The notes under the pieces were generated by a model that worked only from the letters and a program-made list of their open reading frames with translations, did no database searches and was not told where the DNA came from. From an uncultured Aquimarina sp. (lineage in GTDB: Bacteria > Bacteroidota > Bacteroidia > Flavobacteriales > Flavobacteriaceae), in the NCBI GenBank assembly GCA_947500845.1, contig CANMTP010000009.1, positions 1-64,000 on the forward strand: a stretch of 64,000 nucleotides of DNA, read 5' to 3'. The position numbers and the translations under genes are program-made. This document shows positions 26,572 through 34,666 of the stretch, piece by piece (position 1 is the stretch's first letter; each line of letters opens with the position of its first letter).

Positions 26572-27015
26572 ATGAAATCAAAAAAACCAAATGTAAAATA
26601 TGTAGAATGGAGAAGCCCTGAAGAATTACATGAGGCATCGTTATATTGGATATCCGAGCTTAAATTTATCAAAGATGAGCAACATTTTTTAGATGAACTT
26701 ATAGAAGATAATACATTACAACTTATATCGGGGGAAACTTTTGAGAAAAGTAAGCAAGTAGTAAATGATTTATCTAAAAAAAGAAAAGTTTTAGAACCTT
26801 TGCTTAAGAAAATTATCAACCACTACAATGAGCTCACTATATTGGTCGATGGAGTTGATCAGCCGGCAGAAGAAAAAGAATACAAAGAACATCATCGAGA
26901 GTTACTCGTTGAGGTAAGCGAATATCTTAATGAATATAAAGAAGTTAAAAGAAAGATTTTTGAGTTGATCAAAACAATTATGAAGCAAAGCAAACAAAAA
27001 CGATTATTAAATTAG
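26572..27015 (+). CDS. Helical coiled-coil protein of unknown function, paralogue B
   Basis: A 147-residue paralogue of the 25.5-kb gene, with matching segments such as EASLYWISELKFIKDEQHFLDELI and EYKEHHRELLVEVSEYLNEYKEVKRKIF. It starts at the ATG just after the hsp20 terminator (MKSKKPNVKY); the upstream in-frame extension reads through the terminator hairpin and is rejected. It is soluble and charged. Position right behind hsp20 and duplication around it suggest a partner role with the chaperone, but nothing in the sequence proves it. Confidence 0.65.
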   Translation: MKSKKPNVKYVEWRSPEELHEASLYWISELKFIKDEQHFLDELIEDNTLQLISGETFEKSKQVVNDLSKKRKVLEPLLKKIINHYNELTILVDGVDQPAEEKEYKEHHRELLVEVSEYLNEYKEVKRKIFELIKTIMKQSKQKRLLN

Positions 27016-27021
27016 AATATT

Positions 27022-27525
27022 TTGGTAAAACGTTTTCTAAAGATAGTTTTCATTTCTATAGTAATACTATTTGCAGGATTTTGGGTGTGGTATGAGTATA
27101 GGTATTCTATGGATACAGTAATACCTTTTGAGGTAAACAGCCCTAAGTTACAAACCAAAGTCCTGATTGCATCACAAGGGAGTAGATTTAAAGATTCATT
27201 AGTTCAAGGGATCCTCAGGCATTACCAAAAAGATACTATCTATTTCAAGGTTATTGATGTATACATGATGTTTACGGTAAACATTGATAAGTGGGATGCC
27301 TTGGTTATCATTAATTCCTGGGAGTATGGAAGCCCTCCTCGAAATGTTAAAAAATTCATTAAAAATCATCCAGATCAATTGGATAAACTCATTATTCTTT
27401 CTACTGTTGGGAGTAGTAATATTGCATTAAAAGATGTCGATGTAATATCTGGCGAATCTATTATAGAAAAAACACCCAAGTACACCAGTATCGTAGTAGA
27501 AAGATTAGATAAAATAATAAAATAA
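27022..27525 (+). CDS. Membrane-anchored flavodoxin-like domain protein
   Basis: A 167-residue protein beginning with an N-terminal anchor helix (about 6-24). The following domain resembles a flavodoxin fold (TKVLIASQGSRFKDSLVQGI, then DALVIINSWEYGSPPRNVKKFI), as in flavodoxin/protoporphyrinogen-oxidase relatives. The only in-frame start giving a full anchor is TTG at 27022. FMN binding is uncertain because the phosphate loop is SQGSRFKDS, which lacks the usual TGNT pattern. It is 11 nt before a lipoprotein gene. Confidence 0.55.
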   Translation: MVKRFLKIVFISIVILFAGFWVWYEYRYSMDTVIPFEVNSPKLQTKVLIASQGSRFKDSLVQGILRHYQKDTIYFKVIDVYMMFTVNIDKWDALVIINSWEYGSPPRNVKKFIKNHPDQLDKLIILSTVGSSNIALKDVDVISGESIIEKTPKYTSIVVERLDKIIK

Positions 27526-27536
27526 ACTAAGAAAAC

Positions 27537-28202
27537 ATGAACACATCATTTATATACTTGCTGCTTGTTGTAGGGTTACTTTTTGGTTGTACTTCTAGTG
27601 AGTTAGTCGAAAACTGGAAGAACCCTGATATTGACACCTTTGAAGCTCAAAAGGTTTTGGTCATAGGAATAACACCAGATGATGCTAATCGAAAAATATT
27701 CGAAAGAAAACTGGCTTCAGAGTTGAAAAAAAACGGGGTTAATTCAGTAAGAAGTATGGATTTCTTTGAGAAAAATTTTACCACATCCCCAAAAACCGAA
27801 GATGAATTAATGGCTTTAGAAGAAAATCTAATAAAAGAAGGATTTGATGCTATTTTGCTTTCTAAAGTGTTGGGAGTAGAAGACAAAGTGACTGTAGTTA
27901 AAGCCTATAGAAACCTGGATAAGACTTTCAAAAGTTTTCGAGATGATTATTATGAGAATCAGGAAATATATCACGATGAAGAGTATTATGAAGAATATCA
28001 AATTTTTCACGCAGAGTCATCTCTTTATTGCATTTGCCCAGATAAAGAAAGAGAGTTAATCTGGAAAGGATCGATAGATATTACAGAACCCGAAAACACC
28101 AAAAAAGCCATAAGCGATTATGTAAAAGTATTAATTTGGGCACTTAAAGGACAACAATTATTAATTTTAGAAGAACTACCCGATGAAGGTCTTGATATAT
28201 AG
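27537..28202 (+). CDS. Lipoprotein of unknown function
   Basis: A 221-residue protein with a lipoprotein signal peptide: hydrophobic core, lipobox LLFGC, and Cys at about residue 18. The mature part begins SSELVENWKNPD and is followed by KVLVIGITPDDANRKIFERKLASELKKNG. That pattern of a conserved opening and Rossmann-like start is common in exported Bacteroidota proteins related to DUF4136, although I cannot confirm it. Its last 20 nt overlap the dehydrogenase gene, so the two are translationally linked. Confidence 0.6.
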   Translation: MNTSFIYLLLVVGLLFGCTSSELVENWKNPDIDTFEAQKVLVIGITPDDANRKIFERKLASELKKNGVNSVRSMDFFEKNFTTSPKTEDELMALEENLIKEGFDAILLSKVLGVEDKVTVVKAYRNLDKTFKSFRDDYYENQEIYHDEEYYEEYQIFHAESSLYCICPDKERELIWKGSIDITEPENTKKAISDYVKVLIWALKGQQLLILEELPDEGLDI

Positions 28203-29187
28203 TGCCAAGGATTTTGAAATTCCTTTTTTAGAAAAGGCAAACAACGAAGTACATCGAATAAAGTATATTCCTGAACGGCTTACAAGCAAAACAGCACGAC
28301 TTGCTTTAGGTTTTGATGTGGTTTCAATTTTTTCTGCAGATGATGCTTCTTCCTCGGTATTGGAAAGACTAAAAGATTTTGGAGTAAACTATATTGCACT
28401 TCGTTCAACAGGTTATGACAACATTAATCTACCCAAGGCAAAAAAACTAGGATTCAAGGTGGCAAATTCAGCAGGATATTCACCACATGCCATTGCCGAA
28501 CATGCTGTAGGGTTATTACTTGCCCTTAACCGAAAACTGGTACAATCAAGCATACAAGTAAAAGAGTATAATTTTTCTCTTAGCAACTTGGTTGGATTCG
28601 ATATTAATAAAAAAACAACAGGCATTATTGGCACCGGAAGAATAGGAAGGGTTGTTGCTAAAATAATGCATGGATTTGGTTGTAATATATTGGCAAATGA
28701 TATTAATGAAGATAATAATGTGAGGACAGAATATAATGCGATTTATACCAATTTGGAAAATATCTATGAGCAGTCTGATATCATATTTCTGTGCACGCCC
28801 TTAACCACCCAAACGCACCATATGATCAATATAAATGCAATTCAGAAGATGAAAAAGAATGCAATATTGATCAATATTGCAAGAGGAGCTGTTGTGAAAA
28901 CCGAAGATCTGATTAAAGCGTTAGAATTAAAAAGAATTGCTGGATATGGTACCGATGTATATGAACATGAAGGAGGTATTTTTTTCTATAATCATTCTAA
29001 AAATAAACCAGAAGACAAAAGGTTACAAAAGTTAATTGATTTACCTAATGTATTTCTGACTCCTCATCAGGCTTTTGCTACACAAGAAGCATTAACAAAT
29101 ATTGCCGAAACCACATTTTATAATATTAACTGCTGGGAACAAGAGAAAGAAAGTAAAAATGAACTTACATTAGAATTAGTGAGGTAG
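28183..29187 (+). CDS. D-isomer 2-hydroxyacid dehydrogenase (D-lactate dehydrogenase type)
   Basis: A 334-residue NAD-dependent enzyme. Visible features are the Rossmann motif GTGRIGRVVAKIMHGFG (GxGxxG), INIARGAVV with the substrate-binding Arg, a Glu in the YEHEGG region, and the catalytic His in LTPHQAF. ALRSTGYDNINL and the C-terminal set match D-lactate dehydrogenases, which reduce pyruvate to D-lactate and regenerate NAD+. The gene overlaps the lipoprotein gene by 20 nt and ends 12 nt inside the convergent YeeE gene. A fermentative role fits the low-oxygen theme. Confidence 0.88.
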   Translation: MKVLIYSAKDFEIPFLEKANNEVHRIKYIPERLTSKTARLALGFDVVSIFSADDASSSVLERLKDFGVNYIALRSTGYDNINLPKAKKLGFKVANSAGYSPHAIAEHAVGLLLALNRKLVQSSIQVKEYNFSLSNLVGFDINKKTTGIIGTGRIGRVVAKIMHGFGCNILANDINEDNNVRTEYNAIYTNLENIYEQSDIIFLCTPLTTQTHHMININAIQKMKKNAILINIARGAVVKTEDLIKALELKRIAGYGTDVYEHEGGIFFYNHSKNKPEDKRLQKLIDLPNVFLTPHQAFATQEALTNIAETTFYNINCWEQEKESKNELTLELVR

Positions 29188-29589
29188 TTTATCCTTAAGT
29201 GCACCATAAAGAAAGGTTCCAAATATTGCCGAAACTATGACAATAAATATGGGAAGGTAACCTGCTCCCAAAAGCACAAACATTGGCCCTGGGCAAGCTC
29301 CCGCAAGAGCCCATCCTAATCCAAAAAGAATTCCACCAAATAAATATCTCTTAATACTTCTTGCCTTGGGGGGAATTACAACAGGTTCCCCATAAACAGA
29401 TTTTATATTGTACTTTTTAATGAGCTGAACTAAAATGATACCCAACGTAACTGCAGAACCAATGATTCCATACATATGAAAAGAACCAAATTTGAACATC
29501 TCATAAATCCTAAACCAGGAAGCAGCTTCAGATTTAAACAAAACAATCCCGAAAAAAATACCGATAACTAAATATATAATTGAACGCAT
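29176..29589 (-). CDS. YeeE/YedE-family membrane protein, half-size, second of pair
   Basis: A 137-residue protein with four hydrophobic helices and the family signature LGWALAGACPGPMFVLLG (Cys in the pore motif). It is the half-size DUF6691-type partner of the protein encoded 4 nt upstream. In thiosulfate-taking TsuA/YeeE proteins, cysteines in equivalent motifs relay the sulfur substrate. The pair together resembles one full-length YeeE protein split in two. Confidence 0.85.
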   Translation of the reverse strand: MRSIIYLVIGIFFGIVLFKSEAASWFRIYEMFKFGSFHMYGIIGSAVTLGIILVQLIKKYNIKSVYGEPVVIPPKARSIKRYLFGGILFGLGWALAGACPGPMFVLLGAGYLPIFIVIVSAIFGTFLYGALKDKLPH

Positions 29590-29593
29590 AGTA

Positions 29594-30160
29594 TTAAAAA
29601 ATTAAGGGGAAAATAAAATGTATCATCACCAGACCTCCTATAAAAAAGCCTATCACCGCTATAAGTGATGGAATCTGTAGATCGCTAAGTCCCGATATTG
29701 CATGACCAGAAGTACATCCGCCAGCATAACGTGCACCAAAGCCTACCAGTAATCCTCCGATGATAAGTAATGTTAGTGCTTTTGGATCGGTTAAAGCTCC
29801 ATTAGAAAATAACATATCGGGCATGTATGCCGTTCCGGCACTTTCAAAACCTTTGGCTTGAAGATCGGTTATTACTTTAGGATTCAGGTCTACCGATGTA
29901 TCATTGGATAAAAAGTTGTTGGCAATAAAACCTCCTATAATAACTCCTATTACTACGATGAGGTTCCAGCGTTGTGCTTTCCAGTCGAATTTAAAAAAAT
30001 CGGCCGCTTTATCTGCGCCACAAATCGTACAGAGGGTTCTAAGATTTGATGACATACCAAATCGTTTGCCAATCATTAACAGGGTAACCATTATCAGTGT
30101 AATTAATGGACCCGAGATGTACCAAGGCCAGGGATCATATATCCAATTCATTTGTAGCAT
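29594..30160 (-). CDS. YeeE/YedE-family membrane protein, first of pair
   Basis: A 188-residue protein with five hydrophobic stretches. The motif GARYAGGCTSGHAISGLSDL carries the characteristic Cys of YeeE/YedE (TsuA-like) sulfur transporters. A second cysteine pair, LCTICG, lies in the first cytoplasmic part. It may move thiosulfate or a related sulfur species together with the protein encoded downstream. Its start lies just 10 bp from the -7 box of a promoter with the GTAAC-type dyad, so the mRNA leader is very short. Confidence 0.85.
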   Translation of the reverse strand: MLQMNWIYDPWPWYISGPLITLIMVTLLMIGKRFGMSSNLRTLCTICGADKAADFFKFDWKAQRWNLIVVIGVIIGGFIANNFLSNDTSVDLNPKVITDLQAKGFESAGTAYMPDMLFSNGALTDPKALTLLIIGGLLVGFGARYAGGCTSGHAISGLSDLQIPSLIAVIGFFIGGLVMIHFIFPLIF

Positions 30161-30169
30161 ATTTTAAGG

Positions 30170-30213
30170 CAAAGAAATTAAAATTCAGTGACGATATCAG
30201 TAACTTATGTTAC
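30170..30213 (-). promoter_or_regulatory. Promoter of the YeeE pair with GTAAC-type dyad
   Basis: The perfect dyad GTAAC-TTAT-GTTAC (30200-30213) is centred exactly 33 bp upstream of TTTCTTTG (minus strand, 30170-30177), a -7 box with the TTTG core. Confidence 0.65.
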
Positions 30214-30223
30214 ATAACCTTAA

Positions 30224-30844
30224 TTATTTTTTAAAACCACAAAAGATAAAGTTTTGTGTGGTATTAAAAGGTGTTTTGTGGTCGGTATACGTACATTTTA
30301 CCTTTTTAAAATGGTCTTTAAATTGTTCATTTAATGACTCTTTGGAATATCGGGTAATTGGAATGCCACTACATTTTTCAGGGCCACTTTCTGAAAAGGT
30401 GCCTATAACCAAAGCAGCTCCCGGCGCAATACCCTCTCGAATAGCATTTTTATAATGATTAATTTCATTTTTATCAGTAAGAAAATGAAACGTAGCACGA
30501 TCATGCCATAGGTCATACTTCTCGTCGGGTACGAAATGTGCAATGTTTGCATTAATCCATTTAACTTTCTCTGCCCGTCTTTCTAATCTTTTCTTGGCCT
30601 TAGCTATAGCAGCCTCTGAAATGTCAAGCACGGTAATGTCTTCATAACCAAGATCAAGCAAATGATCTACCAAAAGACTATCACCACCACCTACATCGAT
30701 TATTTTTGCTGTTTTAGGAAGGTGAAAATATGTTATAAAATCTAAAGAAACTTTTGGGGTATCCTGATACCAGCCAACATTTTTAAGATCTTTGGTTTTA
30801 TAGATCGTTTCCCAATGTTCTTTCTTATTAAAATCACTCATCAA
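30224..30844 (-). CDS. Class I SAM-dependent methyltransferase
   Basis: A 206-residue protein with the Rossmann-type SAM motif IIDVGGGDSLLVDHLL, the acidic end of strand 2 in VLDISEAAI, and YDLWHDRATFHFL, a motif typical of a Bacteroidota/proteobacterial methyltransferase group often found with sulfur or tellurite genes (thiopurine/TehB-like). It lies 10 nt after the persulfide dioxygenase gene in the same transcript. The substrate may be a thiol or sulfide, which is inferred only from context. Confidence 0.8.
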   Translation of the reverse strand: MMSDFNKKEHWETIYKTKDLKNVGWYQDTPKVSLDFITYFHLPKTAKIIDVGGGDSLLVDHLLDLGYEDITVLDISEAAIAKAKKRLERRAEKVKWINANIAHFVPDEKYDLWHDRATFHFLTDKNEINHYKNAIREGIAPGAALVIGTFSESGPEKCSGIPITRYSKESLNEQFKDHFKKVKCTYTDHKTPFNTTQNFIFCGFKK

Positions 30845-30854
30845 TTCCCTTTTC

Positions 30855-32267
30855 TTACTTCAAAGTAGTAGGACACACATAATCTGTGGTATGAATGCCT
30901 ACTTCTTTTATGTCCTTAAAACCTCCTGCCACATCGATAAGGTTGTGAATACCACGACTCTTTAAAATAGAAGCTGCAATTACAGAGCGATATCCTCCTG
31001 CACAATGCATATAAAAAGTTTGGTCATCAGGAAATTCTGTTAAATAATCATTAATATAGTCTAAAGGAGTATTATGTGCTTTATCCATATGTTCAGCAAC
31101 AAATTCACTCTCTTTACGAACATCAAAGACAGGGATTTCTTTCGTATCTACAATATCTTTAAATTCGGAAGCTGAAATCGAAGTGATGGTATCATAATCT
31201 TTACCCTCGGTTTTCCAAGCTTCGAATCCACCCTCTAAATATCCCAAAGTTTTGTCAAATCCCACACGCGATAGTCGAGTAATTGCTTCTTCAACTCGAT
31301 CTTTTGGTGCTACCAATAAAATAGGTTGTTCTACATCTGCAATTAAAGCTCCAACCCAAGGAGCAAAACTACCATCTATTCCAATAAAAATAGATCTGGG
31401 GATATGTCCTTTTATGTATTCATTTTGATGTCTTACGTCAAGTACAACCGCTCCGGTTTCATTTGCAAGTTTTTCAAATTCTTCGGGAGATAACGGTCTT
31501 GTGCCTTGTTCTATCACTTTGTCAATATCTTCGTATCCCTCCTTGTTCATTTTTACATTTAGGGGAAAATATAAAGGGGGTGGTAACAACCCTTCAGTAA
31601 CTTCTTTCACAAATTCTTCTTTGGTCATATCTGCCCGAAGGGCATAATTCATTTTCTTCTGATTACCTAGGGTATCTACAGTTTCTTTCATCATATTTTT
31701 ACCGCATGCAGAACCAGCGCCGTGGGCGGGATAAACAATTACATCGTCAGCCAGGGGCATGATTTTATTGCGTAAGCTGTCAAAAAGTGTCTCAGCTAAT
31801 TCTTCTTGGGTCATATGTGCAGCTTTCTGGGCAAGATCTGGTCGACCTACATCTCCTAAAAACAGAGTATCCCCGCTAAAGATAGCATGATCTTTACCAT
31901 CCTTATCTTTAAGAAGATAGGTAGTACTTTCTATAGTATGACCTGGAGTGTGCAATGCGATTATCGTGATATCGCCCAATTTAAATTCTTGACCATCTTT
32001 TGCAATAATAGCTTCAAAAGACGGATTTGCCTGAGGTCCGAATATAATATCAGCACCTGTTTCTTTAGCCAAAGTAACATGGCCGCTTACAAAATCTGCA
32101 TGAAAATGAGTTTCAAAAATGTATTTAATTTTGGCGTTATCTTCATCTGCTTTTTCGATGTATGGCTTAATCTCCCTTAAGGGGTCTATAATAGCAACTT
32201 CACCGTTGCTTTCGATATAATAAGCTCCTTGTGCCAGACATCCTGTATATATTTGTTCTATTTTCAT
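30855..32267 (-). CDS. Persulfide dioxygenase-like MBL protein fused to two rhodanese domains
   Basis: A 470-residue protein starting at MKIEQIYTG. The N-terminal MBL domain (about 1-240) has ETHFHADFVSGH and FSGDTLFLGDVGRPDL, the ETHE1-type metal motifs of glutathione-persulfide dioxygenases. Two rhodanese domains follow. The first (VLDVRHQNEYIKGHIP, LLVAPKDR) has no catalytic Cys, while the second has the active loop FYMHCAGGYRS. It would oxidise or transfer sulfane sulfur in the cytosol. An upstream in-frame start is ignored because the MBL fold begins at this ATG. It heads an operon with the methyltransferase. Confidence 0.9.
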   Translation of the reverse strand: MKIEQIYTGCLAQGAYYIESNGEVAIIDPLREIKPYIEKADEDNAKIKYIFETHFHADFVSGHVTLAKETGADIIFGPQANPSFEAIIAKDGQEFKLGDITIIALHTPGHTIESTTYLLKDKDGKDHAIFSGDTLFLGDVGRPDLAQKAAHMTQEELAETLFDSLRNKIMPLADDVIVYPAHGAGSACGKNMMKETVDTLGNQKKMNYALRADMTKEEFVKEVTEGLLPPPLYFPLNVKMNKEGYEDIDKVIEQGTRPLSPEEFEKLANETGAVVLDVRHQNEYIKGHIPRSIFIGIDGSFAPWVGALIADVEQPILLVAPKDRVEEAITRLSRVGFDKTLGYLEGGFEAWKTEGKDYDTITSISASEFKDIVDTKEIPVFDVRKESEFVAEHMDKAHNTPLDYINDYLTEFPDDQTFYMHCAGGYRSVIAASILKSRGIHNLIDVAGGFKDIKEVGIHTTDYVCPTTLK

Positions 32268-32331
32268 CTGTTTTATTTTTTGAGTATCCTCTAGTTTAAG
32301 TAGAGACACCTTTTGTTTATTATTTATTTGT

Positions 32332-32375
32332 CAAAAATAATGCAATTATTATTTCAAATCAGTAACAATTGTCAC
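32332..32375 (-). promoter_or_regulatory. Promoter of the persulfide dioxygenase operon with GTAAC-type dyad
   Basis: TATTTTTG (minus strand, 32332-32339) is a perfect -7 box. The dyad GTAAC-AATT-GTCAC (32362-32375, one mismatch) is centred exactly 33 bp upstream of it. Confidence 0.65.
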
Positions 32376-32385
32376 AAAGCCAAGT

Positions 32386-33186
32386 TTAGGTTAGTTCTTT
32401 AACAATAATATAGATGCCCATAACCAAAACAAACCAACCAAATCCTTTTTCTAGTTTTTTTCCTTCTATATAGTTTGACATGTACATTCCTATGAAAATT
32501 CCAATGATTGATATAGCGGTGAATATTAATAAAAAGTTCCATTCTATTTGTAAGTTTTCAACATCACCAATGAAACCGATCAGAGATTTTATTGCAATGA
32601 TCAATAATGATGTTGCAACCGCTTTCTTCATAGGTAATTTTGCCAATAATACCAAAGCTGGAATGATTAAAAAACCACCACCTGCACCAACAATTCCTGT
32701 TAAAAAGCCTACAACTGCCCCTTCAATCAAAATTAAAGGATAGTTATACTGTATTTTGGTCTTTTGTTCTATATTCTTTTTGGTATTCTTTATCATTGAT
32801 AGAGATGCCAGTAACATAATTATTGCAAAAAATATCATGATTCCTACTTCCTTGGTCATCATAAACTTTCCGATAGTAAAAAGATGATCTGGAATTGCTG
32901 GGACTGCATATTTTCTGGTGGTGTATACTGCGATGAAGGCCGGAACAGCAAATACAATTGCAGTACGAAAACTTACTAATCCTTTTCGCAAGTTATTAAT
33001 AGCCCCTACTAATGCAGAAACTCCGACCACAAAAAGAGAATAAGCAGTTGCAGTAATTGGATTAATATGCATAAGATAAACAAATACCGGAACGGTTAGT
33101 ATAGAGCCGCCACCGCCAATTAATCCTAATACAATTCCTATAGCCAGCGCACCGGCATATCCCAATACTTCTGATATTTCCATCAA
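32386..33186 (-). CDS. TauE/SafE-family sulfur or anion exporter
   Basis: A 266-residue protein with about eight membrane helices and the two inverted signatures GLIGGGGSILTVPVFVYL (first half) and GIVGAGGGFLIIPALVLL (second half) that mark TauE/SafE. Members export sulfite, sulfoacetate or related organosulfur compounds. It sits between the crp gene and the persulfide dioxygenase and has its own promoter with the GTAAC-type dyad, so it belongs to the sulfur module. Confidence 0.87.
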   Translation of the reverse strand: MMEISEVLGYAGALAIGIVLGLIGGGGSILTVPVFVYLMHINPITATAYSLFVVGVSALVGAINNLRKGLVSFRTAIVFAVPAFIAVYTTRKYAVPAIPDHLFTIGKFMMTKEVGIMIFFAIIMLLASLSMIKNTKKNIEQKTKIQYNYPLILIEGAVVGFLTGIVGAGGGFLIIPALVLLAKLPMKKAVATSLLIIAIKSLIGFIGDVENLQIEWNFLLIFTAISIIGIFIGMYMSNYIEGKKLEKGFGWFVLVMGIYIIVKELT

Positions 33187-33198
33187 TTAATTTTTTGT

Positions 33199-33244
33199 CA
33201 AAAATAACTTCTAGTATTGGGCAAAGCTGTAACATTTGTTACAG
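33199..33244 (-). promoter_or_regulatory. TauE/SafE promoter with perfect GTAAC-type dyad
   Basis: The perfect inverted repeat CTGTAAC-ATTT-GTTACAG (33227-33244) is centred exactly 33 bp upstream of TATTTTTG (minus strand, 33199-33206), a perfect -7 box. It begins inside the last bases of the crp gene region, just after its stop. Confidence 0.75.
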
Positions 33245-33248
33245 AGTT

Positions 33249-33881
33249 TTAAATATGTATGACTTCAATATTATTTCTATTGAGTTTAACTTTACCATCA
33301 TTTTCTAGTTTTTTAAGCAGTCTGGAGATAACTACTCTTGAGGTATGAAGATCATAGGCTATTTCCTGATGTGTATTGTTAATGATAGAGTCACTCTTAA
33401 CTTTAGTTTTGTCTTTAAGGTATTTTAGCAATCGATTATCCATTTTAAGAAAAGCAATACTGTCTATCGTTTCAATTGCTTCTATTAATCGTTTATGATA
33501 ACTGTCAAATACAAAATTCCTCCATGATTTATATTTTACGGTCCATTCTTCCATTTTTTCTACGGGAATCATAACGAGCTTTGCATCAGTTTCTGCAATA
33601 GCTTTGATTTCACTTTTATGATGTCCTAAGCAGCAGGATAGGGTCATTGCACAGGTATCTCCTTTTTCTAAAAAATAAAGTAATAATTCATCTCCATCAT
33701 TATCTTCCCTTAAGATTTTGATTGCGCCGCTAATGATTAGAGGCATTGATTTTATATAGCTTCCTGGTTTTATTAAGTGAAAACCTTCTGTAACTTCCTT
33801 AAAAGTTCCAACTTGGTTAATTTCTTTTAAAAGCTCTTCTTCAAAGAAGTGACCATAATTATCTTTTAATTCCTGAATCAT
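33249..33881 (-). CDS. Crp/Fnr-family regulator with a Cys cluster, candidate sulfur-module regulator
   Basis: A 210-residue protein with a cyclic-nucleotide-type sensor domain (about 25-115), a long dimer helix (120-150) and a C-terminal HTH (about 168-190). The recognition segment is TSRVVISRLLKKLE. The Glu that in Fnr and Crp reads the TGA half-site is absent, and the Ser-Arg pair is kept. Cysteines C77, C83 and C84 cluster in the sensor (CAMTLSCCLGHHK) and could respond to sulfane sulfur or oxidation; no N-terminal Fe-S cysteines are seen. It is the last gene of the usp-cls-patatin-crp operon and lies next to the sulfur genes. Confidence 0.9.
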   Translation of the reverse strand: MIQELKDNYGHFFEEELLKEINQVGTFKEVTEGFHLIKPGSYIKSMPLIISGAIKILREDNDGDELLLYFLEKGDTCAMTLSCCLGHHKSEIKAIAETDAKLVMIPVEKMEEWTVKYKSWRNFVFDSYHKRLIEAIETIDSIAFLKMDNRLLKYLKDKTKVKSDSIINNTHQEIAYDLHTSRVVISRLLKKLENDGKVKLNRNNIEVIHI

Positions 33882-34657
33882 TGTTTCTGATTTTTAAGAA
33901 ATATTTCTATTTGCTGCTTGGCTTCCTGATACCCAATATCATACACTTCATCCAAACTGTTATTACTAAACAAACCGTGATTTATTAGTTTTTTTGGTTG
34001 TATAATAATATCACAACGTTTAAATTTTATTTCTGCATTGGGCATTGCCCTTAGATAATAAGCTCGTTGCATTACATTATATGAATGTTTAAAATCTGTA
34101 ATTTTAGGCTTTTTAATTGGTGTTACATCAATACCAACAATCACATCACATTTTTTTTCTAGGGGATCTATCGGGAAGTTATCCAAAATTCCGCCGTCCG
34201 CATATAATTCTTGATCAATCATAACAGGTGTAAATACCCCCGGGAATGCGGCTGAAGCCAATAAGGGCTTAATGAGTGGTCCTTTGCTGAAAACTTTAGT
34301 AGTACCTTCGACAAGGTTTGTAGCTGTCACAAATAATTTTTTTTGTAATGTTTCAAAAGAATTTTCAGGAAAAAAGACATTAAGATCGTCCTGAAATTTT
34401 TCTGAATCCAAAAAGCCTGCTTTTTTACGAGTAAACCGATTAAATTTAAGTAAAGAGGTCTTTTTAAAAAAGCTTTTGATCTCCTTTGTAGTATACCCAC
34501 CTGCATACAGAGCGCCTACCAAAGCCCCAGCACTTGTACCAGAAATATATTTAGGTATTATTTGAGCTTCTTCCAAAGCTTGTATAGCACCAATGTGCGC
34601 AACACCCTTGAAGCCACCTCCAGATAAAACCAGTCCTATGTTTTCTGAAATTTTCAT
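33878..34657 (-). CDS. Patatin-like phospholipase
   Basis: A 259-residue protein with the patatin motifs: the oxyanion hole GGGFKGVAH, nucleophile GTSAG (Ser of the Ser-Asp dyad) and the catalytic DGG in ELYADGGILDNFP. It is soluble, without a signal peptide, and of the short bacterial RssA-like kind. It overlaps crp by 4 nt and follows cls by 9 nt. Together with the cardiolipin-synthase-like enzyme it suggests membrane-lipid remodelling under the same control as the stress regulon. Confidence 0.9.
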   Translation of the reverse strand: MKISENIGLVLSGGGFKGVAHIGAIQALEEAQIIPKYISGTSAGALVGALYAGGYTTKEIKSFFKKTSLLKFNRFTRKKAGFLDSEKFQDDLNVFFPENSFETLQKKLFVTATNLVEGTTKVFSKGPLIKPLLASAAFPGVFTPVMIDQELYADGGILDNFPIDPLEKKCDVIVGIDVTPIKKPKITDFKHSYNVMQRAYYLRAMPNAEIKFKRCDIIIQPKKLINHGLFSNNSLDEVYDIGYQEAKQQIEIFLKNQKQ

Positions 34658-34666
34658 TGTTTTACA

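Noticed and set aside
33249..33881. This Crp protein as reader of the TGA-N6-TCA motif
   Set aside because: It lacks the recognition-helix Glu that reads TGA, and the sites near its own target-like genes differ. A first-tier regulator outside the window is more likely.
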